The notes under the pieces: model-generated
Databases searched by the model: none
The model's input: the letters and a program-made list of their open reading frames with translations, nothing else
What the model was told of the DNA's origin: nothing
Shown: positions 20,694-33,000 of the stretch, piece by piece
Layout of the letters: every line of letters begins with the position of its first letter
How positions within the stretch are numbered: position 1 is the stretch's first letter
Position numbers and translations under genes: made by a program
From: Euphorbia lathyris
Taxonomy: Eukaryota; Streptophyta; Magnoliopsida; Malpighiales; Euphorbiaceae
Length of the DNA: 64,000 nt
Assembly (NCBI RefSeq): GCF_963576675.1
Contig: NC_088910.1
Location: 105,552,807-105,616,806 of the forward strand
Direction of reading: 5' to 3'

Positions 20694-23488
20694 GCTACAT
20701 AAAGTAGCAGAAGTAGCTTTCTATGTTAACATACCAAAGCAATATAATTAATCCACTCACTTATTAACAAAATTCTACAAATAAATTGTATGGACTTCCA
20801 CTAGTTAGCTTTCTATACACATACACTTGCAATAAATTGATAAAGTTCTAGCACAAATTAACATTATACTCAACAAGGAAATACAATAACTCGATAAATC
20901 TAACTGCATTACAAAAAACATAGAGCTAATTTCACTTGAAGTTATCGAACTTCAATAAAAATTAGAAATTAAAAAAAGAGACATGACTTACATTCTTTGT
21001 ATTTGTTTTTTATTTTCTTTGCACAAGCTTCATATCCTGAAATGAAAAATTAAAATCAGAAGAGAGAAAACAAAATAGACCTGATTAGAGCAACATATAG
21101 CCTCAGCCTCAAAACCTTTAGAGAGATTGGCAGTGAACAAAATAAATGAAAAAGACAAAGAAGATAAACATGGTCCCCTTTTTAATCTAAGTTATGTTGC
21201 CTAAGGACATCTAATAATACATTGGTCCTCTGTTTTTCGATCTAGAAGGCAAAGGAAACCAACTATTTACTGAAAATCTTCTCCCAGAATTTGGGGATTC
21301 CAACAAACATAATTTTTTCATAAAATTGGATGCATATAAAGAAAAAGAAGAATTAGATCGCATATGTGGGGTAATCATCATAGAAACCATGTCAGATTTT
21401 CATAATCAGCAAACAAAATCTGAAGTCAATGAACGACTAATTCGTTCAATAGCAGAATAAAAACTCGAAGAAACAGAGAAAAAAGGAACAGAGACTCACT
21501 AGAGGTTGATGGAAGAGCATCGCTTGACTCAAGAACTTAGGGTTTCAATGTAGACCAAGAGGATTTGAGAGGGAGATAGATGAAAGAAGGGTAAGATGCG
21601 TTTATGTTAACCTTGTAAAAAAATATTATTTGTTTTGGTTTTAGTTAGTTTTCAAATTTTGAGGCAAATTATTTTGGTTCCAAATATTTGGAGGGAAATG
21701 AATTTTTTTTTTTTTTGTAACAACAATGTTGTTGTAAAAGGTTATGATTTTCTACAACAAGACTTTTCTGGCATAAAGTGGTAATTTCCGTGAAAACAAA
21801 AACAGAAATTATTATTTCATAATATTAAATAACTTTTTCACTAGATAATTATTATTATATTTAGTAAAATAATACATTATATACTTATCTTGAATTTTTG
21901 TGTAACTTACTAATTTTTTTTATCATTTATTCTATTTATATTTAAAGTATACTAGTTAAAATGATTTCAAAACAAAAAAACACTAGTTAAAATTTATTAA
22001 TATTAAAAAATACATTAAGAAATCGTTTTTTCCCTTAAAAAAAGGGGTTTGTAATACTTATTGACATTTAAAATAAAAATATAATATTTAATATATTTTA
22101 AATATTTAATTTATATTAGAATATATTTATATATTTTTGGGTGCCTTCTATATTTTTGTATTCATATTATTCATAATAAATTATTAAATAAAAGTTAGTA
22201 TAATAATTAATTATAGGATTAATATATTAATGGATTTTAATTTTTTAATTGATTTAGTAATTTTCTTTTAAATGAAACATAAATTGTTTAATTTATATCA
22301 ACAACATATATTTATTACTGTTCATTTACCGCAACAAAACTCTAGTTGCAAAAAAATTAATTTTTATTATTCCATAATCATAATTATTTATATTTATAAA
22401 ATATAATATAATAAAATAAGATAAAGTAATTTGCTACATATTTTATTATTCAATTTAAATAATGTAATTTATTAAAAAATTTAATTTAATTTGTCATTAT
22501 CATAGTTGTCATTTTTACGCAACAAATATTTGTTGTTGACGTAAATGCTCTACTTTACAGTAACAATATGATGTTGTTGCTGTAAATGCTTTCATTTATC
22601 GCAACAACAAAGATTTTTGTTGCTATTAATGCTTTTATTTACAACAACAACATAAAATCGTTATAAATGCTTTCATTTACAACAACGGCAAACAGTTGAT
22701 GCTACAAATGCTTTTATTTATAGCAACGACAAGAAGTTGTTGCTATAAACGTTCTCATTTATAGCAACAAGACATACCCGTGGCTGTAAATTCTTTCGTT
22801 TATGGCAACAACATCTGGTTGTTGCTGTAAAAGCTTTTATTTATTGCAACAACACATAGTCGTTGCTGTAAATTCTTTCATTTATGGCAACAAAACTATT
22901 GTTGCCAATGTTGATATATTTTTTCACAATCCCCACCACTCTTATTTTTTTAAAGGAGAAGGACAATAAATTTATAGCAACAATATCCGCAACGAGACAA
23001 AAAACTTCATTGCTAAAGTTCATTTTTAGAAACAACTTTTTCTGTTGTTGCCAAAACTTGTTGCCAAAAAGCGATTTTCTTGTAGTGTGAGGCCTATATT
23101 AACAGTTTCCTTAAGACAGATGTCGTCGCTATTGACGATCGTCTCCCATGATACAATAGATTACGCAAGAGAACTCAAACCGTGTGTAGCCTAGTTATCA
23201 CCGGAGTAGGAAAACAAGAACAATGTGAACAGACAAAGAGTATTTTGAAAAACTTCAACAACTTTTAGCAACTTTTTGCTTCCTGTGAATTTTAACAATT
23301 CATTCTATATAAATAGAACTCGAAAGGATAATTCTTTTCACAAACGAACACGATTGTACACGGACAGACACGACTGTTCACGTACGAACACGACTGTACA
23401 CAACGGACACGATTGTTCATGAAAGGAGGTATTTGTTGGTATATAAATTAATATATAATTTTATTCAAAATTTTCCAACAAAAAAAAA

Positions 23489-24065
23489 CTAGGAACGTGT
23501 CATCCGGGGATGACCAGTACCATAAAAATCCGAAAATAAAGTATCATGGATGCCTGCAGGAGGCGTATCACACTCGTGAATACCCAAAGACAGTCGTCCT
23601 GCGTAGTTTTCCATCCATTCTGTAGCTTGGTTTCCTTCCTTCAGCACGTGGACAAGCTTGTACTCCCAATCCTGCGAGAGCAACCTTCGACACTCATTGA
23701 CGATCCAATAACAACGATGTCTGTTTTCTGTGCTTTCTTGGATCATCTGAACAGCTACCAAGGAGTCCATTTCAAAAACCACCCTTCTGTAGCCCAATCC
23801 CCAAGCAATGTGGATGCCAAAATATAGACCCCACAATTCGGCTAGGACAGCTGAACAGACCCCTATATTTACCGCAAAGCCGTGAATCCAACCACAACCT
23901 CCGATCGTAGAGCGCCCCCAGCGGCAGCAGGCCCCGGGTTACCTTTGCTTGCCCCATCACTATTGAACTTCACCCAGCCTGTATCCGGAGGTTTCCAACC
24001 AACCCTAATCTCCCTTCGAACCCCTAGCCGCATTCTCTCCTCAAAATCGAACGCCGCCCTGAACC
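23489..24065 (-). pseudogene. LINE RNase H domain fragment
   Basis: The minus strand encodes WVKFNSDGASKGNPGPAAAGG (start of an RNase H fold, catalytic Asp), then after a frameshift near 23830 continues VVFEMDSLVAVQMI and HVLKEGNQATEWM, typical of plant LINE C-terminal RNase H. It belongs to the truncated LINE at 12802-24068. Confidence 0.85.
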
Positions 24066-24080
24066 CTTAGCAACATAATT

Positions 24081-25705
24081 GATGATATGTAAAAATATAT
24101 ATATAAAATAATAATAAAGCCAATCTATTGATTATTACCTAATCTATTATCTCTCTATAAAAACTGAAACATAAAGTAATTTTATATATTTTCAAAACAA
24201 CATAATCAATGATGTGTAAAAATAAAATAAAAAATTGTGAAAATTATATATATATCTTTCATTAAGTCTTTATGTTTCTTGCTAAAATTAATTATTGATT
24301 TTTCACGTTCCTTCTTAATTACTCCATTTAATATCATATTTTTTTTCTTAAAATTAATTTATCATTTTTCACCTCCTCTTATTAATGAAATAAAATTAAA
24401 AGAACTCTATTTCAATCATTTTTTTTCAAAAATTTATACCTTAATAAGGATGAATATATGCTCTACCTTTATTGGTTGTTATGCTAAAGGTAAATCAACA
24501 ATTTTTTTTAAGAATACTCAATTCTTAAAGTCCATATGAATTGCTGATTTGTCAAGTGTTTTAATCATTAAAGTCACCATATCTTGATCTTGCAAAACTT
24601 TTTTACAAACTTTGAATAATACAAGTGTGATAATAACTTTTGCTTGCGCAATCTTAGTGGAACTATTATAATTCGTTTTAAATTTTGAATGACAGTTACT
24701 AACATACTATAGAATTAAATCTCATTAATGAAATTAAACTGAAGTAATGTACTTTATTAATTTTGTAAAATAGTTTAGTTGTTATGATGGTTTTAATTAT
24801 CACTAATGTTAAATCAGTAAGATCAACTCTTCATTAAGTGAATTAATTATTGAATTGATTGAAAGCAAAACGTTCAACATTTTTCCTATAAAAGTGATTT
24901 TTTCCTCATTTGAAATACATAGGCAGTTCATTTGAATTGTTTTCTCTTTTTCAAAATTTGTTCAGCTCCTCATTTCGACACACACAATTAGAGTTTGACT
25001 CACACTTCTATCATGGTCCTACGAGACGATTGTCCATTGCAGTATAATTTATCTTAAGAAGATTGATTTCACCAAGCCTTTGAATCTTCTTCTTTCGTTC
25101 AGCCAGTTCATCTGAAGGTTTATTATAACCAATTTATAAATTGTAATTTTATTATTTTTATTCTTCAATTCAATAAAATTATTATGATATTCTTGTTGTA
25201 GTTTCTTTATAAATTAATATTGCCAACATATGTTTATCACTTTTTGTACGCATAAGATTGTATATGAGTTTAAGCATTATATATATATATATATAAGAGA
25301 TGTAGAGAGAAAGAGAGAGAAACTTAAAAAGTATTTTTCAGTCTCTGATTAAAAACATGTAAATCCATCTCGATCTAATCCCTTAGATTTGGTCAATAGT
25401 TTGACACTGTATGACCAAGATGATGCCTAAGAATCCATCACTTGTGGGCATGATTTCACTTGAAGAGAATGAGAAGACGAAATCGATGCTTAAAAATCAT
25501 CATTTTGAACTTTTTTTATAAGAAACAAACAAAGTAGAAAAAAAACAAATAAATAGAAAGAATATAACTTGAAATAATATTTTTATTAATCTCTCAAAGA
25601 ACTTTACCGTGTAATACATATACAGATATATTATAATAACCACTTTGTTTAAAACTTAAAAATTGTAAATTTATATAAAACTAATATAATAAAACTTAGA
25701 CCATA
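24081..25705. other. AT-rich spacer, no supportable gene
   Basis: It contains the right copy of the tandem unit (about 24136-24210) matching 12727-12801, and a (TA)n run near 25270-25294. ORF 24237-24539 is Phe/Ile/Leu-rich with no domain and is probably a by-product of AT-rich sequence. Nothing else recognisable. Confidence 0.6.
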
Positions 25706-25714
25706 TAAATGAAA

Positions 25715-26192
25715 GGCAAAAAGCATACTTAAGCTCATTAACTTTAGCTGTTTTAAGGGTTAAGTATCTAATCATTTATTTTTTCACATTGAGCCATTGA
25801 TAATTGATTCTATTATGGATTAAACCCTTATTTAACTTTTTCGTCGAGTTTGGACTGCATACATCATTAGGACGATTCGGCTTGTTGATATGGACAAACA
25901 AAAATAAGAATTCATTGACCAGGAGAGATAAAAATTAAAAACTAAAACGAAATTATAGAAATTAATTTCCAGTATATTCTTCCAAACTTGATTTTTTCCT
26001 TTCCCAGTTTGTGATTTTCAACATTAGAATCGCCAAATCAATCTTCTCATCTCCTAAATTCGACGGAAAAGTTAAATAAGGACCAAGTTCATAACAAAAT
26101 CAATGATCAAATGCTCAATATGGAAAAATAATTGATCAGTAACTTGATCCTTAAAACAGGTAAAGTTTAGGGGCTTAATTATGCTTTTTGCC
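25715..26192. mobile_element. Mutator-like MITE
   Basis: A 478-bp element with long imperfect inverted arms starting GGCAAAAAGCAT, flanked by a perfect 9-bp duplication TAAATGAAA (25706-25714 and 26193-26201). Non-coding. Confidence 0.9.
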
Positions 26193-26796
26193 TAAATGAA
26201 ATACAACCAACTTATTATTAACAAATATAATATTTATAAATTTATAAAATTTTATTATTTTGCTTATTATACATACAAAACAAATCCATTTAAAATATTT
26301 ATGTCTTGAGTAAAAATAAATTGTATCATGATATTTATAATATATTTTGGAGTTAGAAGTTGTTTTAAGTTTTTTTTTTGTAATGTATACATAATTTTTT
26401 TTAAATTAATTCATATGTTTTTATATCCTTTTTTTTTTTTTTTGGTAAGAATATGTCTTATATCCTTGATCAATATTGATGTTGACTTGAAATAAAAGAC
26501 TCTAATAGCCATTAAATAAGTTTGACTATTACGATAAAAATAAATAATTTTTTTGATCTTTCATCTTATTATAATTTATTGTTAATTAAAATCTTTAAAA
26601 TATTTAAATAGACAAAATTTGAAAATGTATCATAAACAATATAAGAAATAGTGATAATTCATTTTATTAAATTTATAAAAAAAATCATTGTTAATTTAAT
26701 TCAATTTTTTTTATAATTATTAACTATTTTATTTAAAATTTATGAAAATTTTATATCTTATCATACTGATCTTCAACTAGTTTATCAAACTATTTA

Positions 26797-27326
26797 GGAT
26801 AATTAATTTATTAGTCCCTATATTTTGACAAAACACACTGTTTAGTCTCTGTATTTTTAAAAACACATGATAAGGTCCCTAACATTTTTCTCAGTGAACT
26901 GTTTAGTCATTCCGTCTGTTTGTTAGATTTTTTACTGTTTATGACTTCAGAAATGACTAAATTACTCTTTACTATTTACCTTCAAACTTCAGAAGAGGAA
27001 ATCCAATTTACAAAAAGAAGCTATTTGTATGGAGAACAAGAAAAAGAACAGACCCAATGCTTACGAATTTGAACGATTAAGAAGAAAATCAAGAAGAAGA
27101 ACACGCAAAGTTGATTTCAGATGCATTAGAGTTTAAAGGAAAGGAAAATAAAGGAAAAGAAGAACGCAAATCCAAATTGACTAACAGAATCTTCATGAGA
27201 GTCTAATGGTAGGGACTAAACAGTTCACGGAGAAAAACGTTAAGGACTTTTACCGTGTGTTTTTGAAAGTACAGGGACTAAACAGTGTGTTTTGTCAAAA
27301 TATATGGACTAATAAATTAATTACCC
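26797..27326. mobile_element. Mutator-like MITE
   Basis: A 530-bp element with arms GG(A/G)TAATTAATTTATTAGTCC, flanked by a perfect 9-bp duplication AACTATTTA (26788-26796 and 27327-27335). Non-coding. Confidence 0.9.
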
Positions 27327-27355
27327 AACTATTTAATACTTTCACCATTTATACT

Positions 27356-28024
27356 TAGGGTTGTAAATGGGACGGGGCGGGACGGGACAGAGATTGCATT
27401 AACCATTCCCGACCACTGGTCTATCGGGGATTCTCCATCCCCGGCCCGCGAGAAATTCCTATCCCCGCGGGAAATCTCCATCCCCGTTTAACTTTTTAAT
27501 TTCTTTACTTTTTTTAAAGGTTTTCAAGGTTTTGATTATCTAAGATTTCCATCCTCACGGGGAATCCCTATCCTCGGTGCATGCATTACTTATTAGCTTT
27601 CAATTTTTTTTTTTTTTTTTATTTCTATTCCTACTTACATAGGTTCCGTTTTAATTTTAAACCAACATAGTTAGAGCTCTTACTTAATCTATCTTAATTT
27701 ATTTTTAGAATATATTCCATTTTAAAGCAACCAAGTTGCAACTCAATCTTTTTAGTTTATCTAAATCACATATATATTTTTTTTTAGTTTATTTTTTTTG
27801 ATATTCAGGTATTTAGTCGGGGATCCCTGTTGGGGACATTCGGGGACGGGGATAGGGGCGTGGATGGGAATGGAACACTTATAACCATACCCGCCCCATC
27901 CCCGACTATCGGGGACAAAATAAAAACCATCCCCGCCCCATGGGATCACAAACGGGGATTCCCCGTCCCCAACGGGCCTGGTCTCCAACGGGGATGGGGA
28001 ATCTCCAACTAATTGACAGCCCTA
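27356..28024. mobile_element. hAT-type MITE, G/C-rich subterminal repeats
   Basis: Termini TAGGGTTGTAAATGG and (reverse complement) TAGGGCTGTCAATTAG, with a perfect 8-bp duplication TTTATACT at 27348-27355 and 28025-28032. The subterminal parts are dense in 'ggggacgggg/ccccgtcccc'. The two short ORFs (27761-27988, 27830-28012) translate these repeats and are not genes. Confidence 0.92.
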
Positions 28025-28344
28025 TTTATACTAAGTACTAAGGTTGTAATAGGCGTTGTAATGGAATGTCCATTAAAATGGAGACTTATTACCATATTTG
28101 GTTTATTCCTATCTTTTTTGTCGTAATGGAATCACGAATACATAACTTAATTTTTCTTTGTAAATCTATGTGATGGGCATTAAAAACAAAATAAATATGA
28201 ATCTTCATTACGATTAACCCTTATATTTTTATTATTAACGACGAAATACGAAAAAAGCCAACTCAATGAAAAGCAGAATTTGAGCAATTATACCCAATGT
28301 ATTTTTTTTCTAGCTTACTGGTTTCTCTTGATTTACAAAATATG

Positions 28345-28660
28345 AAAACATACAAACCGAAAAAATGCGAAAAAAGAAAAACGTGAAAAATCGTAAACGA
28401 GAAAAAATTTTAAAAAAGAAAAAAAATGTGAAAATTGAAAAACGGAAAAATATGAAAACACGAAAAAGAGAACAAATGGAAAAGAGCAAAAACGAGAAAA
28501 CAACAAAAAAGGAAAAAACATGAATACACGAAAAAAGAAAAACGAGAAAGAACATGAAAAATGGAAACGAAAACAATGGAAAATGTGAAAACGGAAAAAA
28601 CACGAAAACACGAAAAAATGATTTTTTTTTTTTGAAAAAAACGCGAAAAACATGAAGACT
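28345..28660. repeat. Purine-rich low-complexity tract (GAAAAA/CGAAAAA)
   Basis: About 300 bp of strand-biased A/G sequence with repeated 'gaaaaa', 'cgaaaa' and 'acgaga' units. Three overlapping Phe/Ser-rich minus-strand ORFs here result from the composition. Confidence 0.85.
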
Positions 28661-28959
28661 GCATTTAACTAAATAAATATACATGTTGTAATGATAATTG
28701 CACTTCATCAATTTTATTAAAATTTATCACAGAAACATGGTAATAAAATTATTATTCCATTCCATTCCATTACATATTTAATTACATTACAATCTTAATT
28801 ATATTACATCGCATCACACCGTACCAAACCCACCTAACAAGTTTTATAAAAAACCTTTATTGTAAGAATTGTAGTTTTATCAAAAAAACCATTTTATTTT
28901 AAGATTTGAAGAAAATCAAATCTCACTCTCCAATTAAAATAAAATCATATATATTTTTT

Positions 28960-30031
28960 TTTGTGGGGGTGATTAAATAAAAAGCTAAATGGAATCTAAT
29001 CTAGCGTCCTATAGGACTGAAAACCGATAAGGCAGTGCAACAAATCCAACGGCCCATAAGCTGGCGACACTCTCCGTAAACCCGACCACGTCCCGGTCCC
29101 ACTACAAGAGAAGAGGCCATTAATTTAATTTATCACCACCTTATTCTTTAATTATTTATAGAGAATTTAAAATTATAAATACATAAAATAAGATTACGGA
29201 AACTCAATCCCTTCAGATTACATATTTTTTTAACCAATTACATAACCACATAGAAAAGCACCCACTTTGAACAATTCCCTCTGCAAACCCTAATTTTCAT
29301 TCTACTTCCTACGATGATTTGCTTCTCGCAGCTGCAGCTCAGGCACTTGATATTTATTTGAACTACAACGATTTTTGTAGGTTTCTCCGCGGAAGGTTCG
29401 CCGTTCGTCTCTCATCTGGTTCTTCGCTGAAGAGTTTTTAGAAGTTCCGATCTATCTCTGTCGGGATTCAGGATTTCTTCAATAGCCAGTGGAAGATTTC
29501 TCTCTAGCTGGCTGTATCGGTTCATCGGATTGATTGTTGATTGTTGAAGATTCACGTCGGTGGAGTTTTTCTGATTCGCTGATTTTTTGACTCGTCTCGG
29601 GCTGATTATATGCTGTAATATTGGGGTTTTCTTTCTCCTGTTGCTGCGATCTGCGAATTCTCATTCAGATTTCCTAAATTTTTCATTGAAGTCCAAGGGA
29701 TTAACGGGATTCGGATTCGATGTATTTCGCCCGCTTCCGTTTCTGAAGAGGAAATTGTAGTGTTGCTTTGTTACGAAGAGGCGAGGGGAAGAAGAAGAAG
29801 CTACGGAGAGTTCTTCATTAGTTGGTTTGATCTTTCTTGAGTACTTGAAGAAGATAGAGAAAAAAAATAGAGTTCAAACTTTGTATTCTTATATTTTTGT
29901 TTTGATTTGAGTTCAATATCAGGCCACTTTTTTTTGCAGGCCTTTGATTGCTTATCGTTTGGGTTTCGTGTGCTATCCTTTTCATTTTTTAATCATATTT
30001 TTATAAAAATTTAGTGAAAAAAGAAAAAATA
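28960..30031 (+). promoter_or_regulatory. Probable promoter and 5' UTR of the DWNN/RING gene
   Basis: A GGCCCA motif (about 29051) and telo-box-like AAACCCTAATT (about 29285) precede an unusually long leader. A T-rich stretch ending TTTTTTGCAG near 29940 could be the acceptor of a 5'-UTR intron. No upstream coding exon is evident. The transcription start is estimated near 29260-29290 by inference. Confidence 0.5.
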
Positions 30032-33000
30032 ATGGCTGTGTATTATAAGTTTAAGAGTGCAAGAGATTACGATTCAATTGCTATGGACGGCCCTTTTATA
30101 TCTGTTGGTACTTTGAAAGAAAAAATATTTGAATCAAAGCATTTGGGGAGAGGTACTGACTTCGACCTCGTGGTCACTAACGCCCAATCCAATGAAGGTT
30201 GGTCTTATTCTCTACAGGTTTAACCAATCCTTAATTGAAATATGGAGGCTTAAGTAATGATAGATAGTTTTAGTCCTATGATTCAGTTCTTAGCCTCAAG
30301 CTAGAGCGTTCTAAATTCAGGGCTTTGCCTTTATATAATAGTCATAGCTTCTGAATTGCTCAAGTTTACCTGGGGTTGAGCATTCATAGAACTTTATCTT
30401 CTCTTCAAAATATGTATTAATGAACTGTAAGTGGGAAAACAAACTTTGCATGAGAAAGCTTGTATGTCAATACTTGGTGGAAAATGGTAATCAGAATATC
30501 AGTGGAATTGCTTATTATTGTTGGCGGTCCTTTTTGTCTACATTTCATCTCATTGAATAACTGGCACAAAAGTTACAAGTTACTTTCCTTATTTACTACA
30601 GCTGCAAGTTTTATAGGTTCGTTATTCTCTGTTTTGCAATTTCAGAATATCTTGATGAAGCAATGTTAATTCCAAAAAATACCTCTGTGTTAATACGCCG
30701 AGTTCCTGGAAGGCCTCGCTTGCCCATTGTTACTGATAAAGAGTATTATCTCAAACCTTTAATTTCTCGTTCAGTTAACTTTTTCTTTTCTTCTTCTTTT
30801 TGTGCGTGTGTGTGGGGGGGTGGAGGTTCCAAGTTTAAAATGGAACGTGAAATGTTAGTTGGTTTTGATGTGCAGCAATGTTTTATCATTAAAGAAGAAA
30901 ATTCCTTTCTTTTTTTTTTGTAGCAGTGTTGTTTCTCTATAAAAAACATATATTTCCATCTCTAATTTGGTCCTGGTGATCATATCATGCTGGTCATTCA
31001 AGCTGAAGATTTTTTTTGGTCTTCTATGGCATTTGTGATGCTAATTCTAAGGGTTTGCCATAATATTTATTTGCAGGCTAAAGGTGGAAAGTAAGATAGA
31101 TGACACCCCCCAAGAGAAGAGCAATTTTACAGCTCCTGTTTCATCTGCAATGATATATGTAAGCTTTTGGGGCAATTCCACCAACTTTCCTTTGTACATT
31201 AATCTGGTGATAAATACCTACCTCTAGCTTTGATGTACTTATTAGGGTTATATGATAATTTATGTATGGCAGAATGACGAAACAGAATGGGATGAATTTG
31301 GTAATGACTTGTACGCTATTCCTGAAGTAGCACCAGTTCAGTTTAGTAGTGGCGTTACTGATGCTCCTCCTACAAATAAAGCTGATGAAGATAGCAAGAT
31401 TAAGGCTTTGATTGATACTCCAGCCTTGGACTGGCAACGGTTAGATGTCCTATTTTGTGCTGCTGTACTTTTTTTGATGACAATGTTTCTGATGGCTACT
31501 GGTCTCCTAAACTCCTTTTTAACTTCGCACTTGGATTTGCAGTCAAGCTACTGATGGATTTGGTCCTGGTAGAGGATTTGGAAGGGGAATGGGTGGAAGA
31601 ATGGGTGGGCGTGGTTTTGGTGATTGTCTTCTACTTTTTAACTTTGCTATTGTACTGTGTTTCTTATATGTAAATATGCAATTAGAAAAACCAAGATATA
31701 TTATATTACATCGCCTCATTTTGCATTCTTCTGAGGCTGTATCTATGTTGGCCTGTCTATGCTTTCGTGTGATTGCTTTCAATATTTCACTACTACAAAT
31801 TAAAAGAAATAATTTTCTGTTTTAGGTCAATTAGGTTTGGAGCGGAAAACGCCTCCACAAGGCTACATCTGCCACAGGTGCAAGGTTCCAGGTATGCAGT
31901 ATGCTTATATCTAAGTGATGGTTTTCTCCAACTGTGATTATTTTTTCTTAAAAAAGAATGCTGTTCATGACTTCATGTATATGCTTCTGCAATTGTTCTA
32001 AATTTGCTCTCGTGCTTTGTTCAGGGCATTTTATTCAGCATTGTCCTACAAATGGTGATCCCAACTATGATATCAAAAGAGTGAAACCTCCTACTGGTAT
32101 TCCAAAGTCAATGCTCATGGCAACCCCTGAAGGTTCCTATGCATTGCCTAGTGGTGCAGTTGCTGTTTTGAGACCTAATGAGTAAACTTCTTTCACGCTG
32201 TGTATAGTTTCATCCATATAGTTGTATGAGCTATCAGGTTGGATATAGATTGTTCATTCTTATTTTAAACAGGGCTGCTTTTGAGAAAGAAATTGAAGGC
32301 ATGCCTTCCACACGATCTGTTGGTGGTGATCTTCCACCAGAACTTCATTGTCCATTATGCAAGGAAGTTATAAAAGATGCTGTATTAACAAGCAAGTGCT
32401 GTTTTACGAGCTTTTGTGATAAGTGTAAGCTTGTTGTTACTTTTATACCATGTTTTTGTTTGTTTGCAAACAAGTTATAAAATTGCAATTTAAACAGTTT
32501 CAAAACAGCATAAATCCATTTCAGAAGTTTGATATATGCTTTAAGCACCATCTTCTCTTGCCTGAGAAGTTTAGTAGACATGAACTTGCAATTCTGAACA
32601 ACACAATATCACATGGTTCCTTAATTTCAGCAATTTGAGCTTTTTTTATTGATGCACATATATTTTGTCCTTTACAACCCAGGTATTAGAGATTATATCA
32701 TCTCAAGAGCAAAGTGCATATGTGGGGCAACAAATGTTCTTGCCGATGATCTTCTTCCAAATAAAACAGTCAGGGATACAATTAATCGCATTTTGGAACC
32801 TGGTCATAGTAGTGCTGATATTGGAGGAAGTGCATTTCTAGTTCAAGGTTTGTTTTCAGAGTTGCGTGGATATCGGTAAATCGTTTTTTTTTTTTTTTTT
32901 TTGTCTTTTAAGTAATGTGTATTCATATCATTCTTTCTTTTTATTAGATATGGAGTCTGCTCGCAATCCACAGCCTAAGGTTCCGTCACCCACACAGTCT

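Larger units (their letters stand above)
17253..23087. mobile_element. Non-autonomous CACTA (En/Spm-like) transposon, 5.8 kb, with gene fragments
   Basis: It starts CACTACAAGAAAATTG and ends in the reverse complement of CACTACAAGAAAATCG, flanked by a 3-bp duplication TGA (17250-17252 and 23088-23090). The inverted termini match over about 28 bp. Both subterminal regions (17280-17700, 22300-23060) are packed with 'gcaacaa/ttgttgc' units in both orientations, as expected for CACTA transposase binding. No transposase frame is visible. Captured gene pieces and one MITE are annotated separately. A (TA)n run lies at about 17803-17850. Confidence 0.93.
12850..23482 (+). mobile_element. Non-autonomous LTR retrotransposon (LARD-like) with nested insertions
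   Basis: Two ~517-bp LTRs, TGTTGGACAAAC...(T)CAACA, at 12850-13365 and 17127-23482, the second split by a CACTA element. The internal region (13366-17126) has no recognisable gag or pol, and holds another LTR-type repeat. The flanks are ACAAA and AAAAA, so the 5-bp TSD is imperfect. Strand is nominal, from the TATA orientation in the LTRs. The low-complexity TATA and 20-bp repeats are shared by both LTRs. Confidence 0.85.
17127..23482 (+). repeat. Right LTR of the LARD-like element, split by a CACTA transposon
   Basis: The LTR sequence is 17127-17252 plus 23088-23482. Removing the CACTA element and one TGA copy restores colinearity with the left LTR. The repeated ACACGA(C/T)TGT units recur at about 23345-23420. 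Confidence 0.88.
12802..24068 (-). mobile_element. 5'-truncated L1-type LINE, interrupted by an LTR element
   Basis: The two LINE parts are 23483-24068 (RNase H region) and 12802-12849 (3' end with a poly-A tail, seen as a plus-strand T-run). The whole is bracketed by a 12-bp duplication AGCAACATAATT at 12790-12801 and 24069-24080. Removing the nested LTR element leaves about 630 bp. Truncation at the 5' end and a variable-length TSD are normal for LINE insertions. Confidence 0.85.

Noticed and set aside
27761..28012. Gly/Pro-rich ORFs on both strands
   Set aside because: They derive from the 'ggggacgggg' subterminal repeats of a hAT MITE.
28310..28711. Three overlapping minus-strand ORFs rich in Phe and Ser, resembling membrane proteins
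   Set aside because: They are translations of an A/G-rich low-complexity tract; all three frames are open for the same reason and no domain, start context or splice signal supports them.
28033..28860. Possible further MITE starting 'aaggttgtaat'
   Set aside because: A weak terminal match to 'attacaatctt' near 28795 was seen, but no target-site duplication or consistent arms, so it is left unannotated apart from the low-complexity tract.
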